Source of the DNA: Stichopus chloronotus
Lineage: Eukaryota; Echinodermata; Holothuroidea; Aspidochirotida; Stichopodidae
Direction of reading: 5' to 3'
Length of the DNA: 64,000 nt
NCBI GenBank assembly: GCA_021234535.1
Contig: CM037836.1
Span: 24,480,769-24,544,768, forward strand
This document shows, piece after piece, positions 1-10,457 of this stretch (its first letter is position 1; every line of letters begins with the position of its first letter). The notes beneath the pieces are model-generated. The model saw only the letters and a program-made list of their open reading frames with translations. It made no database searches and was not told the DNA's origin. The position numbers were made by a program, and so were the translations under genes.

Positions 1-347
1 GGTGTCTCCAAATTTATCATCAGTTTGTCACCAGTTCTTCTGACTTCTGTTTTTTAATAAATTGGAGACCTTACCATACACGGCTGTTTTTAGTCTTCAA
101 CAACACTGATCCATGAATGCAATTTCTTCAAATAGCAAAGTCTCTTGTTCCCACTTTCCATTTTCAATCTAAGACATTTTATGCAACAAGAGTATAAGCC
201 TGGGGTTCACAAATTCTTGTCTGTTGTATGCACACACTGTGGACTCTGTGTTGACATGGAAAGTGTAATCAACTATAATGTGCATAGGAAACTGAAGCTA
301 CACAGAGATTCAAGTATGTTAATTCACAGGACATTTAACACTATCCT

Positions 348-839
348 TTAAAGGCAGTAACCAATCACCCCAAGCTATATTTTTGGTTTCTGGATAGCAG
401 AATTCTCAACTGGTTCTTCTCTTTCATTGACCGCAAATTTGAAAGATGCAGAGTAGCTCATATGAGACAGTGTACACAGGGATCCATTGTTTTGATTGTA
501 CAAGCGGAGGAATTTTAGACAGGCTGTGGAAGGGTCTAGACCAAGGGTGGGCAACCTTTTTGATTTGAGGGGCCAGAAACACGGAATGAAAAATTTGGCA
601 GGCCGCACTTCATCAACAATTACTTACTCAGCCTACTCTGCAAATTGTGATCCCAAAGACAGCTCGCTTGTTGTGTGAAATAAATGCATTTTTTCCATTT
701 GCTGGATACGTCTTGCGGGCCGCACATAAATCAATGCTGGGCCGCATGCGGCCCGCGGGCGGTAGGTTGCCCACCCCTGCTCTAGACGTAAGTGGTTGGG
801 AGAAGTGAAACTGTCTGGGGTGATGAGATTTGTCTTTAA
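348..839. mobile_element. TTAA-flanked MITE, copy 1, interrupted by a hAT insertion
   Basis: Non-coding element bounded by TTAA on both sides (348-351 and 836-839). Its ends are imperfect inverted repeats, roughly AGGCAG...ATCACCCCA on the left and TGGGGTGAT...TGTCT on the right. Without the nested insertion (542-779 plus one 8-bp duplication) the body is about 238 bp and aligns along its whole length with the copy at 26230-26478. TTAA target duplication is characteristic of the piggyBac superfamily, so a piggyBac-derived MITE is the likeliest class. The termini are too diverged to prove it and no transposase is present. Confidence 0.75.
542..779. mobile_element. Non-autonomous hAT element nested in the TTAA MITE
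   Basis: A 238-bp element with inverted ends: the left end begins CAAGGGTGGGCAACC and the right end is GGTTGCCCACCCCTG. It is flanked by an 8-bp target duplication, GTCTAGAC at 534-541 and CTCTAGAC at 780-787, with one mismatch. Both the 8-bp duplication and the CAxxGGTGGGCAA-type terminus are typical of hAT (Charlie-like) transposons. The interior has GC-rich hat-like motifs (GGGCCGC, GCGGCCCGCGGGC) near the right end, also usual for this class. No coding capacity is seen. The insertion interrupts the surrounding MITE and is therefore the younger of the two. Confidence 0.85.
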
Positions 840-1209
840 AGGCTATGAAGTACTGTAGCTGATAGCACTAAAGATATGCATCACGTCTCTCCTTCCAGTG
901 TTTCAAACACAAGTAAAGAATGCCACGACCAATTGACAGTATATTTACAATCCTTTAGTCAAAGCGTCAAACTTATTTCGACCAATGTTCCTAATACTGT
1001 GAACACAAGGATGAACATTTTGATAATCCATAAAAGACCCAAAAAACTGTTTATTATTTACTCAATGTGACTGTTAGCATGCAAGGCAAGAACAACAAAG
1101 TCTAATACTTCTTTAGTTTGATAAAAAATTATGGAAAACATTCATGCACAAGAAGCAGCAAAAAGCTGTGCATGCATTAAAGTACAGCATGTGGGCTTTG
1201 GAGACTTAC
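840..1209. other. Intergenic or intronic sequence, no feature recognised
   Basis: AT-rich sequence downstream (in minus-strand sense) of the second RING exon. It is probably intron of that gene, since its last visible exon ends in a GTAAGT donor at 1209-1204. I found no convincing further exon here. Confidence 0.4.
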
Positions 1210-1355
1210 GTTCCACTTTATCAGCCACCTGTTTAAAGTAAATGTCTGCGGCTTCTCTCTTTTGTGTTTCTACTATCTGCACCAGGTTGTTAAACCCCTT
1301 GTCCTGGATCAATTGCTCAACAGTGAGTTTCTCATTGCAGACTGGACACTTCCTC
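1210..1355 (-). CDS. RING-finger E3 ubiquitin ligase, exon with the second half of the RING
   Basis: Minus-strand internal exon of 146 nt. The acceptor AG is at 1357-1356 and the donor GTAAGT starts at 1209. Joined in phase to the upstream exon (2108-2229), the split codon TG|G gives Trp and the protein reads through the final RING pair, KCPVC. After that comes NEKLTVEQLIQ, then a hydrophilic stretch (NNLVQIVETQKREAADIYF, then KQVADKVER) that could start a helix or coiled coil. Seven zinc-binding Cys and one His are present across the two exons. The spacing and the helix after the RING resemble COP1/TRAF-type ligases, but I cannot name the family with confidence. The exon ends in phase 1, so more coding exons must lie further left, probably outside the window. 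Confidence 0.8.
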
Positions 1356-2107
1356 CTATTCAGATATAGGAAACAAGTGGGACAGTTCACTCATTACTTA
1401 AAACATTAATAATACATTTGGACATGAAAAAGTCAATTCAAAAGCCAATTACAGTCTTCACCGGGCATGGTTCAATAGACACTACTTTTTGGGGAAGGCT
1501 AATTCACATTTTGCCATGCAAATTCAGTCACAAGGTCCCCCTGTAGACAGAGAAAAAACTTGAGGTAATTTTTAAATTTTATTCATGTTGATAGCCCCCA
1601 CTGAATACTTATGTGCATGTGTTTTATGACTCTTCCTAGCAATGAACATGTTGTTTGAATAAGGGTCATCAATGTTTACCTGCAGAGTTAAGACAAACAT
1701 TTATAGGCCTTGTACGAACCCTGTTGTATATTAAGTTCACCATGTTAGACTGTCTCACTCACCTGATGACCCAGAACCATCCAACTTGAATCAATCATGT
1801 ATTACTGTACTGAACTTATTCACACTTACTGTACCTCATTCATTATAAAGTAATTTTACTGCTCACCACTACTCTGACAAAGTCACAACACTATATTCAA
1901 CACTTCTGATATGGAAATGTCCCCCGCCAAACCCACTGTGACTACTGCATGTATTATTTATCTTGCTTTGTTCATTGCGATCATTATAACAAGCATGTAC
2001 ATGCTGACAAATACTTGTTTCTGTAGTGCATTCTCAAATTGACAGTATGGTGATGTCACATACACAATTCCGGACCAGAACGGACTATTATGACAATTTC
2101 ATATTAC
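1356..2107 (-). other. Intron of the RING-finger gene
   Basis: A 752-bp intron running from donor GTAATA (starting at 2107 on the minus strand) to acceptor AG (1357-1356), preceded by a pyrimidine-rich stretch. AT-rich; no repeat or other feature was recognised in it. Confidence 0.75.
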
Positions 2108-2229
2108 CATGTCGAAACGCTGGTTTTAATGCAAGTCTCACAAAAGCGATGCCCACAGTAAGTAATCATTGCAGGTTGGATCACATTCCAACATATGGGA
2201 CAATTCAAATCATCTCCAAGAGCTGAAAT
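2108..2229 (-). CDS. RING-finger E3 ubiquitin ligase, exon with the first half of the RING
   Basis: Minus-strand internal exon of 122 nt. It follows a good acceptor (pyrimidine run then CTCTGGCAG, AG at 2231-2230) and ends at donor GTAATA starting at 2107. It opens in phase 0 and encodes ISALGDDLNCPICWNVI, then a segment with YCGHRFCETCIKTS. Visible RING ligands are CPIC, then CGH, then CETC; the last CPVC pair comes from the next exon, so the C3HC4 order is complete. RING domains of this type recruit an E2 ubiquitin-conjugating enzyme and act as E3 ligases. The upstream exon that would carry the start codon was not found between 2230 and the LTR element at 4903. Exact family unresolved. Confidence 0.8.
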
Positions 2230-4902
2230 CTGCCAGAGAGAAAAACAGTGAAATAAAATCAGCAATATCTCTTTAACACAAACCTGGCTGATGGTAACCT
2301 GTATGTACATTGTAGACCTGTTACATCAATTGATATCTCATAACAACAAACAAGAGTGCCCACCATCAACAAGTGGTCATCATTACAACCCTTTTGGCAT
2401 TCCATAAATTTTGGCTCAACACACTTTCAGAGCATCTTACATTACACAGAACTCAGGTCAGTGAATGAAAAGTTTTACATGTGTAGCCAGGTGGCTAAAA
2501 TGTGTCTTATTTTTCTTTGTTTCTCACTATCTAATTATTATCTAATTAGTAGTTGGCTTCATCTACTATACATTGTAATTTTCTAAGTCTCATTTTTGGG
2601 AAACTTAGACTTGATCAAATCGTTTTTGTTCAGCATTGAACAGTTCAATGCCCAGTGAGATCACCTCACAGGTGGTCCATTGTTTATGGTCTGTCGTGTA
2701 AACAGGCATGGCCACTGTTTAGACCCTGGGAGGTGATAGATAATTAACGTAATGTTACTCCTTGTATAACAGTTTCATTTGGGATGGTTGTGACCTTCCA
2801 AACTGGGTTCCATTTTTAAGTAAATCTTTGTTCTGGGAGGAGACTTAAAGTCTGGGAGAATCTGCCAGTTTGGACCCCAGAGTTGCTAATTTTGGGTGAC
2901 TGGCAATGACTAATCTGTGTTAATTATTCAGCCCGATGATGTCATTCTAATGAGTATTCAGTGTCTTAGGTCTCACCATTGACCAATCCCCATATATAGG
3001 TGTGGTTCATTGAGGTTGTTCTCCAATCAGAAGAGTTTTACCCTTACAGTATGTGTGGGAAGTGCTTTCATGTGTCTTCGTTGAAATTACTGTGTTGTGA
3101 AAAGTTATAGGTATGGGAGCATTAATCAGTTTAAAAGATGAGTGCTAGAAGGAAGACAAGACACTCTCTCTCACTCTTTTAGATTACCCATCTCACCCCA
3201 GCCCACGTCCATCCGTGTGGCCGAGTGATATTTTATCAACCTAAAGCAAGGCAGAGTTAGTCACAAATAAACTTGTGCTAATTTGAGGGTCCTCTGTCAG
3301 TAATTGCTTCTGGTTGAGCTTAAGTCATATCAAATAGGTATTGTCTGCAGTTACTCCCTTAATTGACCATGTCAAAGTTAATAGTAAAGTTATTTGCCTG
3401 TGTGAAACTCAAGGGCGGTTTTGTTTAACTCCGTTGGATCCCTGCTTATATTTGCAGTCGTGAGAATGAAATATAAACCCCCCAACTTGAGGATTGCACT
3501 ATATGTACTATTGTATCCTGAACTTGAGACTCTGTAAAAGTAATTCCTGTCTGTTCAAGTTTACCTTGGAAAACCCATCTTGAAATGTCACTGCCATAGA
3601 AGTTTTTGTGTATTGGAACCTGTGATCGAAGATGTCTTCTATTATTTTATCTGAAGAATGGAGCTCGTAAGTACTGTACATTTCAAAGTATTCACCCCAC
3701 CACCTTGATGCCCAACAGAAGCCCCAGGCTCCGTCCATAGTCAACCCCATACTGGAATCCTGTTGTACACATGAGTGTAATTATCTGTAATTGGTGCCGT
3801 AAGTTAATTGATCTAAGAAACTATCTTAATTAATGTTCATATATACATCTTTTTGTGATATCCGAGAAGTATTCAAGTCAAGGGGAGGTTGTTGTGCCTA
3901 CAACACCTTCTGACTAATTATATTTCTTTGCTTAAACAAGATACTATTGTTGCATCTTTATTTGCCCTGTCTCCATTCATCTCTCTGCAAATTCACTAGT
4001 TCTATCCCAGGTACCTGTGTTGTCATTGAATTTTAATTGTCACCCTCTACAGACTTGGATTCCCAGTCCTGTCTTGAAACCTAGGCTCTATTCCCTCACT
4101 TTACAATTTTGTTGGAACCTGTTAAAATTAGCAGATTGCTAACAAAGGCTACACATGGAACTTGGGTCAAAGCTGCAGGGTTTTTGAAGACAAAAATATC
4201 ACATTCACAGATACCGGTGGAAAAAGCAGTCATTTGAAAGTGGAAATAACACACTCAACTTCACACTTGCATACATCAAACTTGAAACAATGTTGCTAAT
4301 AAGGTCAGAAATGTGTAGAAACATTGACATGCTCACACACTGCAATATGTTGTTTTGTAGCAGTTTCAAGAAAAAATTTTTGGATTTGGTGTAATTCATC
4401 AGCGAAATCTTGCATGACCACAACTTTTTCAGAGGTAATTTCCTTTGGACCCTATATTAGCCAAAGGATTGGTTAATATATTTGTACATTCGGATTTACG
4501 AACAGAAATTGTTAAATTCGTACACGGAACTCAGTATTCACCTAACCCATGAACATACTAGGCTAAAGCAAAAGTAAAATACTATGTTACTTGGAGTCGA
4601 TCAATGCATTCTAGACGCCAGTGAGGCATTGCAGATGTAAATGGAATTCCAAAGTAAGCACTGCCTGTATTGTATATTTATTCAAATATCATCAAAAACA
4701 ACTTTTGCTGTGTTATTTTACATTTTCGTGGAAACATTTTACTCGCAGTCAAATTTTCAAGTTTCAGCATCATTGCTCACTACCGTGTTTCACATAGAAC
4801 TAAATTTTGACCAGAATGTCTTCCATGAAACTCTCATTCAAAAGTTTGATATAAGAGGAAATAGTTTATCGTTTTTAACACTGTTCAGGGATGTAAGTGC
4901 AG
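2230..4902. other. Non-coding region between the RING exons and the LTR element
   Basis: No convincing exon. Around 2990 there is a TATA-like CCATATATAGG and at about 3266 an AATAAA, an arrangement also seen in solo LTRs, but I could not find matching ends or a target duplication. An imperfect tRNA A-box-like string near 3219 has no B box. The small reading frames here show no recognisable domain. Confidence 0.35.
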
Positions 4903-4907
4903 GGTAA

Positions 4908-5047
4908 TGTAATGATTGTATGTTATGATTGATTGGTGAAGAGCGCCACGAGTACCTGAGAAGGTTGCAAGCAGGACCTCGAATAAATATGCCGCAGAAT
5001 CACTCAGAAAGATAGCTCTTTATACTCTTTGGGGTATATTTGTAATA
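4908..5047 (+). repeat. Left LTR
   Basis: 140 bp, starting TGTAATGATTG and ending TTTGTAATA. It is unusually short for an LTR and ends in TA rather than the usual CA. It contains AATAAA (about 4983) and a TATACTC string near its right end. It pairs with 6861-7000 base for base except for four transitions. Confidence 0.93.
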
Positions 5048-5063
5048 TGGTGTCAGAAGTAGG
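5048..5063 (+). promoter_or_regulatory. Primer binding site for tRNA-Leu
   Basis: The sequence TGGTGTCAGAAGTAGG begins at the base after the left LTR. It is complementary to the 3' end of animal tRNA-Leu (acceptor end ...CCCACTTCTGACA plus CCA), with a single mismatch in 16. Such a site primes minus-strand DNA synthesis. tRNA-Leu priming is known in several Ty3/gypsy elements. Confidence 0.85.
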
Positions 5064-5405
5064 CCTAATATCTTTGATCTGTAGTGGTCTTTCAGTGAAT
5101 AGTAGCTGAATGCTCGACGAAATTTAGAATTGTTCAATCAGACAGTGGCTGCTGAGAAACGTCAGAGCTATCGTTAGGCTAGGATCAGTCTAGGCAGGAC
5201 TTGTGTAGTATGCACAGTACATATGTAACACTAGGTCAATCACGTTGTCTCGAACCCTACAGCCTAGGCCTAGGGGCCTATACAGCACGGTGTAGCCTAT
5301 GTATGCAGTGTACGAAGTACCGAGATTATGATATATGCATGCAGTATTATTAACGTTCACTGTCAGAACGCTTCAACAAGAATACAATAGATATTGTTGG
5401 GCAAA
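5064..5405 (+). other. Leader between primer site and gag
   Basis: Untranslated leader of the retrotransposon, about 340 nt, with many TAGGCCTA-like palindromic strings. No other feature is visible. Confidence 0.6.
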
Positions 5406-6818
5406 ATGAATACTCAAATTCCATTGCCACCCAATTTGTGCCTACAGGGCAATCTGAAGAAAAATTGGGAGAGATTTAAGCAGGTGTGGACGAGTTATGA
5501 AACAGTCACTGGGTTGGATGAAAAGAATGATAAGATAAGAGTGGCAACCTTTATCACATGTATTGGTACAGATGCACTAGATGTACATAATGCATTACCA
5601 TATGCAAGAGAGGAAGACAGGCAAGATATGTCTAAGATACTTGACTTGTGGGAGAAATATTGTGTTGGAAAAACCAATGTTATATTTGAACGTTATCAAT
5701 TTAATAACTGTAACCAGAACCCAAGTGAGTCATTTGATGAGTATGTTGTTCATCTTCGTAATTTGGCAAAGACATGTGAATTTGGCATATTAAAGGAAGA
5801 GCTCATAAGGGATAAAATAGTATGTGGGATCACAAGCAAAAGTGTTCAGAAAAAGTTACTGCAGACTGCTGATCTAGACCTAGCAAAATGTATTAGTATT
5901 TGCAAATCAGCTGAGGCTACTTCAGCTCACATGAAAGGAATGACGGGTGAAGACCCTAGTGGAAATGAAATTCACTTTGCAAAGAAAGCTAGGGCTAGGC
6001 CGAAGAGCAAGCCTTCAGTAATCAGTTGTCAATTTTGTGGCAAAAAACATGTAAAGGGTAAGAAGAATTGCCCAGCTTTTGGTCAAACTTGCAATAACTG
6101 TGGAAAGAAAAACCACTTCGCGGCAGTTTGTAAAAACCCAAAAGCAAGTAACACAGGGAAACAGGAAGGAGTGAAACATGTTTCACCCTCCCAGAAAGAG
6201 AGTTCAGAGGACTCAACTTTAGATTGTGATTCAATAATGTCGCTGACATTAGAACCTGATAAGAATGAAGTTAATGTAGTTGAGAACATGTATCCAAAGA
6301 AAATATTTGCTTTGTTGGACGTGAAGGGTGAACTTTTGAAAATGCAAATTGATTGTGGAGCCACATGTAATGTTATTCCAAGGAAGTTTGTACCATTGGG
6401 TATCAAAGTCACAGAGTCTAGCCAGACATTGAATATGTACAATAAGGCTAAAATGCCTATCATGGGGCAATGCAAATTACCTGTCAAGAACACTAAGAAT
6501 GGGAAAAAGTATCTAGTGAAGTTTGTTGTGGTTGAAGCAGACAATGCTACTCCACTGTTGGGTTCATATGCAGCACAGAGAATGAAGTTGATAGAGGTCA
6601 AACATGACAATATCTGCACCTTAGACACACCCATGGTTTCTTCTCAAACAGAAGATAATGAGGCTACCAGGATTGGTCTTACGAAAGAAACAATTCTTAA
6701 AGAGTACAATGACATATTTACAGGGCTAGGATGCATGCCAGGCCAAGTACGCCTTGAAACGGATCCTACTGTTAAACCAGTTATTCTACCACCACGTCGT
6801 GTACCAATAGCAGACTAA
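5406..6818 (+). CDS. Retrotransposon Gag-protease, ending at the start of reverse transcriptase
   Basis: The first ATG of the open frame is at 5406; four more codons lie open upstream without ATG. The product is 470 residues (numbered here from the first open codon, so subtract 4 for numbering from Met). Residues 20-200 are a Gag-like capsid region (W25, W32, then the YQFNNC segment at 101). Two zinc knuckles follow: C212-x2-C-x3-H-x6-C226 and C233-x2-C-x4-H-x4-C246. The aspartic protease motif is I-D-C-G-A-T at 319-324, with Cys where Ser or Thr is usual, and a hydrophobic PLLGS at 387-391. From about 437 the sequence YNDIFTGLGCMPG...PPRRVPIA is the conserved leader of Ty3-type reverse transcriptase, cut off by a stop after four further bases. 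Gag and protease are in one frame with no frameshift. The frame itself is undamaged. Confidence 0.92.
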   Translation: MNTQIPLPPNLCLQGNLKKNWERFKQVWTSYETVTGLDEKNDKIRVATFITCIGTDALDVHNALPYAREEDRQDMSKILDLWEKYCVGKTNVIFERYQFNNCNQNPSESFDEYVVHLRNLAKTCEFGILKEELIRDKIVCGITSKSVQKKLLQTADLDLAKCISICKSAEATSAHMKGMTGEDPSGNEIHFAKKARARPKSKPSVISCQFCGKKHVKGKKNCPAFGQTCNNCGKKNHFAAVCKNPKASNTGKQEGVKHVSPSQKESSEDSTLDCDSIMSLTLEPDKNEVNVVENMYPKKIFALLDVKGELLKMQIDCGATCNVIPRKFVPLGIKVTESSQTLNMYNKAKMPIMGQCKLPVKNTKNGKKYLVKFVVVEADNATPLLGSYAAQRMKLIEVKHDNICTLDTPMVSSQTEDNEATRIGLTKETILKEYNDIFTGLGCMPGQVRLETDPTVKPVILPPRRVPIAD

Positions 6819-6850
6819 GTCTTTTTGTAATTTTAAGCTTCTTTTGTAAA

Positions 6851-6860
6851 GCAGAAAAGG
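6851..6860 (+). promoter_or_regulatory. Polypurine tract
   Basis: GCAGAAAAGG, nine purines of ten, directly abuts the right LTR at 6861. This is where plus-strand synthesis would be primed in an LTR element. Confidence 0.75.
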
Positions 6861-7000
6861 TGTAACGATTGTATGTTATGATTGATTGGTGAAGAGCGCC
6901 ACGAGCACCTGAGAAGGTTGCAAGCAGGACCTCGAATAAATATGCCGTAGAATCACTCAGAAAGACAGCTCTTTATACTCTTTGGGGTATATTTGTAATA
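6861..7000 (+). repeat. Right LTR
   Basis: 140 bp, beginning TGTAACGATTG and ending TTTGTAATA, followed by the target duplication GGTAA. It differs from the left LTR by four C/T transitions. Confidence 0.93.
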
Positions 7001-7005
7001 GGTAA

Positions 7006-7984
7006 GAAAAAATACTGAAAATAGGTTGCACAGGTGAATGCCATCCTGGGGGTGGGGTATAATGGGAGGGAGTGTCCCCCTCCCCTTTTGAAAATTTTTG
7101 CTGTCAGGAGAGAGCTGAGGTGCAAAACACACACTTTACATGACGCAATAAGATACAGAAACACCGTGTAGTTTGCAGTGTTATTTTTACGTGTTTTCCA
7201 TTTGAACTTCAACAAAACTTCCTCCAATGTTTTCAGATGAGTTTCCGTACAGTACTGATTTTGCTTAACTCCCGATAACATTCATTGACCTAAAGTTCAA
7301 CTAAATCAATGCATTTTTCAACGAAAGTTACCTATAGCTATCTATTTTTATCAAATCACCAATAAAGGACCTTCAACGAAGTTTATCGAACAAATTCTGA
7401 ACGATATACATCGATGGAACAGAATTCGATAACGAGGGATATTGGGCGTTGAAAGCCTAAGGGCTAGATATGAAACAGCCGTTTGTTGTTACAATCCATT
7501 ACAAATATTCCAAGCAAGGGTTTTCTATTCCAGGACAATATTTGAAGTCCACAATGTGCATCACCGAGTTGACTTCTACTTCCTTAGTAAGGTGAGACCT
7601 AACATCATCTGCTCACTCTTAACAAAATCTAAGCAATTCATCCTCAATTAATGTATTTATACTGAAATTATTGGGAGGCTACGTACAAATCTGAGGTGTA
7701 AGTTCCATTGTGTATTTCATCTTAATAACATAATAAGGTTCTTAAATTGAAGCGATTGATAATTTCAATGCTTTTTTCATACATTATCGTACTTTTAAGT
7801 AAAAAGTGCAAGTATTCAACATTTTTTTATGTAAAATTAAAATTTAGAAGTAACAAAGTAAACAGTTCTTCCTTATGCAAAATAGGTTGCGTCCATTTTC
7901 CTACACAGGGTGCTTAGCGTGCTAAGTTTGATTTGGAACGTACCGTACTGTGTAAATTGCTTTTTTTTTAAGCCTTGTCGTCAC
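7006..7984. other. Non-coding, no gene seen
   Basis: Contains a G- and C-rich patch near 7045-7085 of the sort that ends many invertebrate SINE/MITE families. Otherwise AT-rich unique-looking sequence. Confidence 0.35.
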
Positions 7985-8570
7985 CCAAGACTGTTGGTTG
8001 CTAAACGTTTAGAAGGTCGAAATAAACGTTCGTGTACCGTTTAAAGTACTCAAAATATATCACTTTGGCGTAGAGCTCGCTGACTTTAACTTCCTGGTCA
8101 ACATACGATGCCTACATAGAGATCACACGTGTGGTTTTCTAAATGGATACGTCAGAAATAAATGGTAAATAAATCCATCCAAATATGTATCGCAAATGCG
8201 CCATCCACGTTCAATCTTTACCAAAAAGCGAAATAAATTTCTACTTTTGTAAATAAATGCCCGTATTTTTTACTCATGATCAATATCTTTCAAGTTGTAA
8301 AAGAGAAAGAATCGTTAGCAACTGTTTTCAGACGATTATATGTATAACCAACTTTACTACATTCGATGTCAATTAAAAAACAAGCTTAGGCCTGTCTACG
8401 CACACCATCTGCAAAGTAACAACCCATAGAAATACAAATATAAACATGCAGCCTACGATGATCAAAACCCTTCACGGTACCAACAGTCTGCTTCTTCAAA
8501 CCTTTAATCTGAACATTTGAAGTGACTAGGATCAATGAATAAACAAAAAAAAAGTGTCGTCTGTTCAGTA
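7985..8570 (+). repeat. Unnamed ~0.6 kb dispersed repeat, copy 1
   Basis: Aligns along about 590 bp with the reverse complement of 32720-33330. Shared anchors include GGTAAATAAATCCATCCAA, ATCCACGTTCAATCTT and CCATAGAAATACAAATAT. Similarity by eye is about 75-80% with small gaps. I could not find terminal repeats or a target duplication, so the class is unknown. On the minus strand it reads QTVGTVKGFDHRR...ICISMGC, a string partly conserved in the other copy, so it may descend from coding sequence. Confidence 0.75.
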
Positions 8571-10457
8571 TATTCAAACATGAGTTGTGGTTGAGCTATT
8601 CACTATAGGCTATACCCACTACGTTAGGATATCATTACATAAAATTTTCGGAAGGCTGAGCACGATCTTATCTGTTTCTTTTCATGAGACTTTTTGGGAC
8701 ATTTCAACTTCAAAAATGTATGTAATACTGTTTGCTTTACATGAGATGTGCAACATTTCGTGTAATGTTTTACTTTTGAGGCAATATTGATGATTCTGTC
8801 CTGATCAAACTTAAGTCGTGCTGACAGTAGTTTTCATACGCTGTTGTACTGTGACATGGCCATGATGGCCAAGTACGACTGCGAGTTGGGGAAAATTAAA
8901 AAATTAGACTTATGGACCTTTTATATCGATCATCACATATGATAAGGAATTTTACGAAAACCGAGTCGCTTGAAAGCGAAAGCAGCAATGAAAAATTGCG
9001 AATCTGATTTTGCATCTATTTTCGCCGGAAATCGGTAGCCTATGAAACCAAGTAATTGCACAATTAAGTGGGTGGAGACTATAGCGGACGTGACAGAAAA
9101 TACTGTCAACATTGAACGTGATTGGTTCATGCTAGCGTGTTAGTGTGACATACCGACCGGCACGCGTAGAAAGTGAAAACAAGCACATCCTCTGAAATTC
9201 CACCTCGCAAAAATTTGCGGTACTTGCGAATGTAGAAAAGACTTGTTTTCTTGGTTGCTTTGTTTGCTGTTATTAAATTCCATTTCACGGCAAATTTCTG
9301 AGCTAATCCATAGACTTTGTTTGCCCCCGGGCTACTTAAGTTTGACATAATATTTGGTTATTCTTGGACGGACGACCGGTAAAAGTAGTTGCCTAAGCAT
9401 TATCCCCAATGAAAATAAAAGAGGGCCATGGGATTACCTCAACAATTCCTACCCCAAAATTCTACGTAAGATTAACGTATAAAAATATGTAACGTATAAA
9501 ATGATGAACAAAGACAATCAATTAGATTATTTTATTTGTGGAGTCATTTAGAAAAAGAAATGGATTCTCATCTAGTAAACACGTGTACGTTATCACAATT
9601 GTTAGTTCGATTACAAATTCAAGACCATCGACTAAACTGCCATAGACCTGTACCATTTATCTCATAATTTGTAAACTTTGAAGACCATCCCTAACATTGC
9701 ACTTCTAGTAGAAAAGGAAGTTTATGAATGAATCTCAGCAAGAGCCAATCAGAGGTTAGCATTTTAACAGTTGCAAAATTCCTTTCGCCTCGCACGCACG
9801 AGCGTCGATGATGTTTTTCAACGTATGAATACCACCTATTTTACCGCAGCTGTATACAGTATGTTATATAGAGCAGCCTGCTTTATTGTCCGTGGATGTA
9901 CAAAAAGGACTAATTCCAAAGCTTGCACCTTACATCTGAGTGATCCACATTTTCTTTCATGAACACAAGATAAGAGGTGAAAATTTTTGTTAAATATCTC
10001 GGTATCTCGAATCTACAGTATTCCCCTCATTTCCTGTGTCATAATAAATCCTGTCTTTACTGCCGACGATGCCTAAGGCGTATAGCGTTACAACTAACAA
10101 AAGGACAACTACTAGTGTTAGCCCTACAATGTATCAAGAACATACGATATGCACACATTCATCACGGCTGCACGTATGAATTACATGTAACTTTATGCAC
10201 GTATTACTCAATGAATATTGCAGTGATGGTGAAATTGTGAAAAATAAACAACTTATTGCGCAGCGCCAAGCATCAGTACGAATAATTCCTTGGGCCAGCA
10301 AGGCTAGCCTATACCATTTTGTAGGTCACGTCTACGTATGCAAGACATGAATTACAACTGCTTACTGTAGCTAGTTAGTGTGTTGCGAATGTGCGGCATA
10401 AAAGTGCACGGTGCGCCGATGTTGACATGTGTACATAATATACGAGCATCTTTATTA
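8571..10457. other. Non-coding, no gene seen
   Basis: AT-rich sequence with short random reading frames only. No domain, RNA gene or clear repeat recognised. Confidence 0.35.

Larger units (their letters stand above)
4903..7005 (+). mobile_element. Internally deleted Ty3-like LTR retrotransposon with target-site duplication
   Basis: The whole element is 4908-7000 (2093 bp), flanked by the 5-bp direct repeat GGTAA at 4903-4907 and 7001-7005. It has two 140-bp LTRs, a tRNA-Leu-type primer site directly after the left LTR, one gag-protease reading frame, and a purine run directly before the right LTR. The LTRs differ at four positions, all C/T transitions (2.9%). Reverse transcriptase (beyond its first residues), RNase H and integrase are absent: the reading frame stops and only about 40 bp remain before the right LTR. 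It could therefore move only with enzymes from a full-length relative. The gag, protease and RT-leader sequences look Ty3/gypsy, closest to the mag/SURL kind found in echinoderms and insects. Confidence 0.93.

Noticed and set aside
3219..3240. tRNA A-box-like string (GTGTGGCCGAGTGAT)
   Set aside because: No B box at a suitable distance and no cloverleaf, so neither a tRNA nor a supported SINE.
2930..3900. Possible solo LTR with TATA-like and AATAAA signals
   Set aside because: I could not find matching TG...CA ends, a second copy, or a target duplication.
6083..6634. 183-codon open frame on the minus strand
   Set aside because: It is the antisense shadow of the Gag-protease frame, whose zinc knuckles and protease motif are clear on the plus strand.
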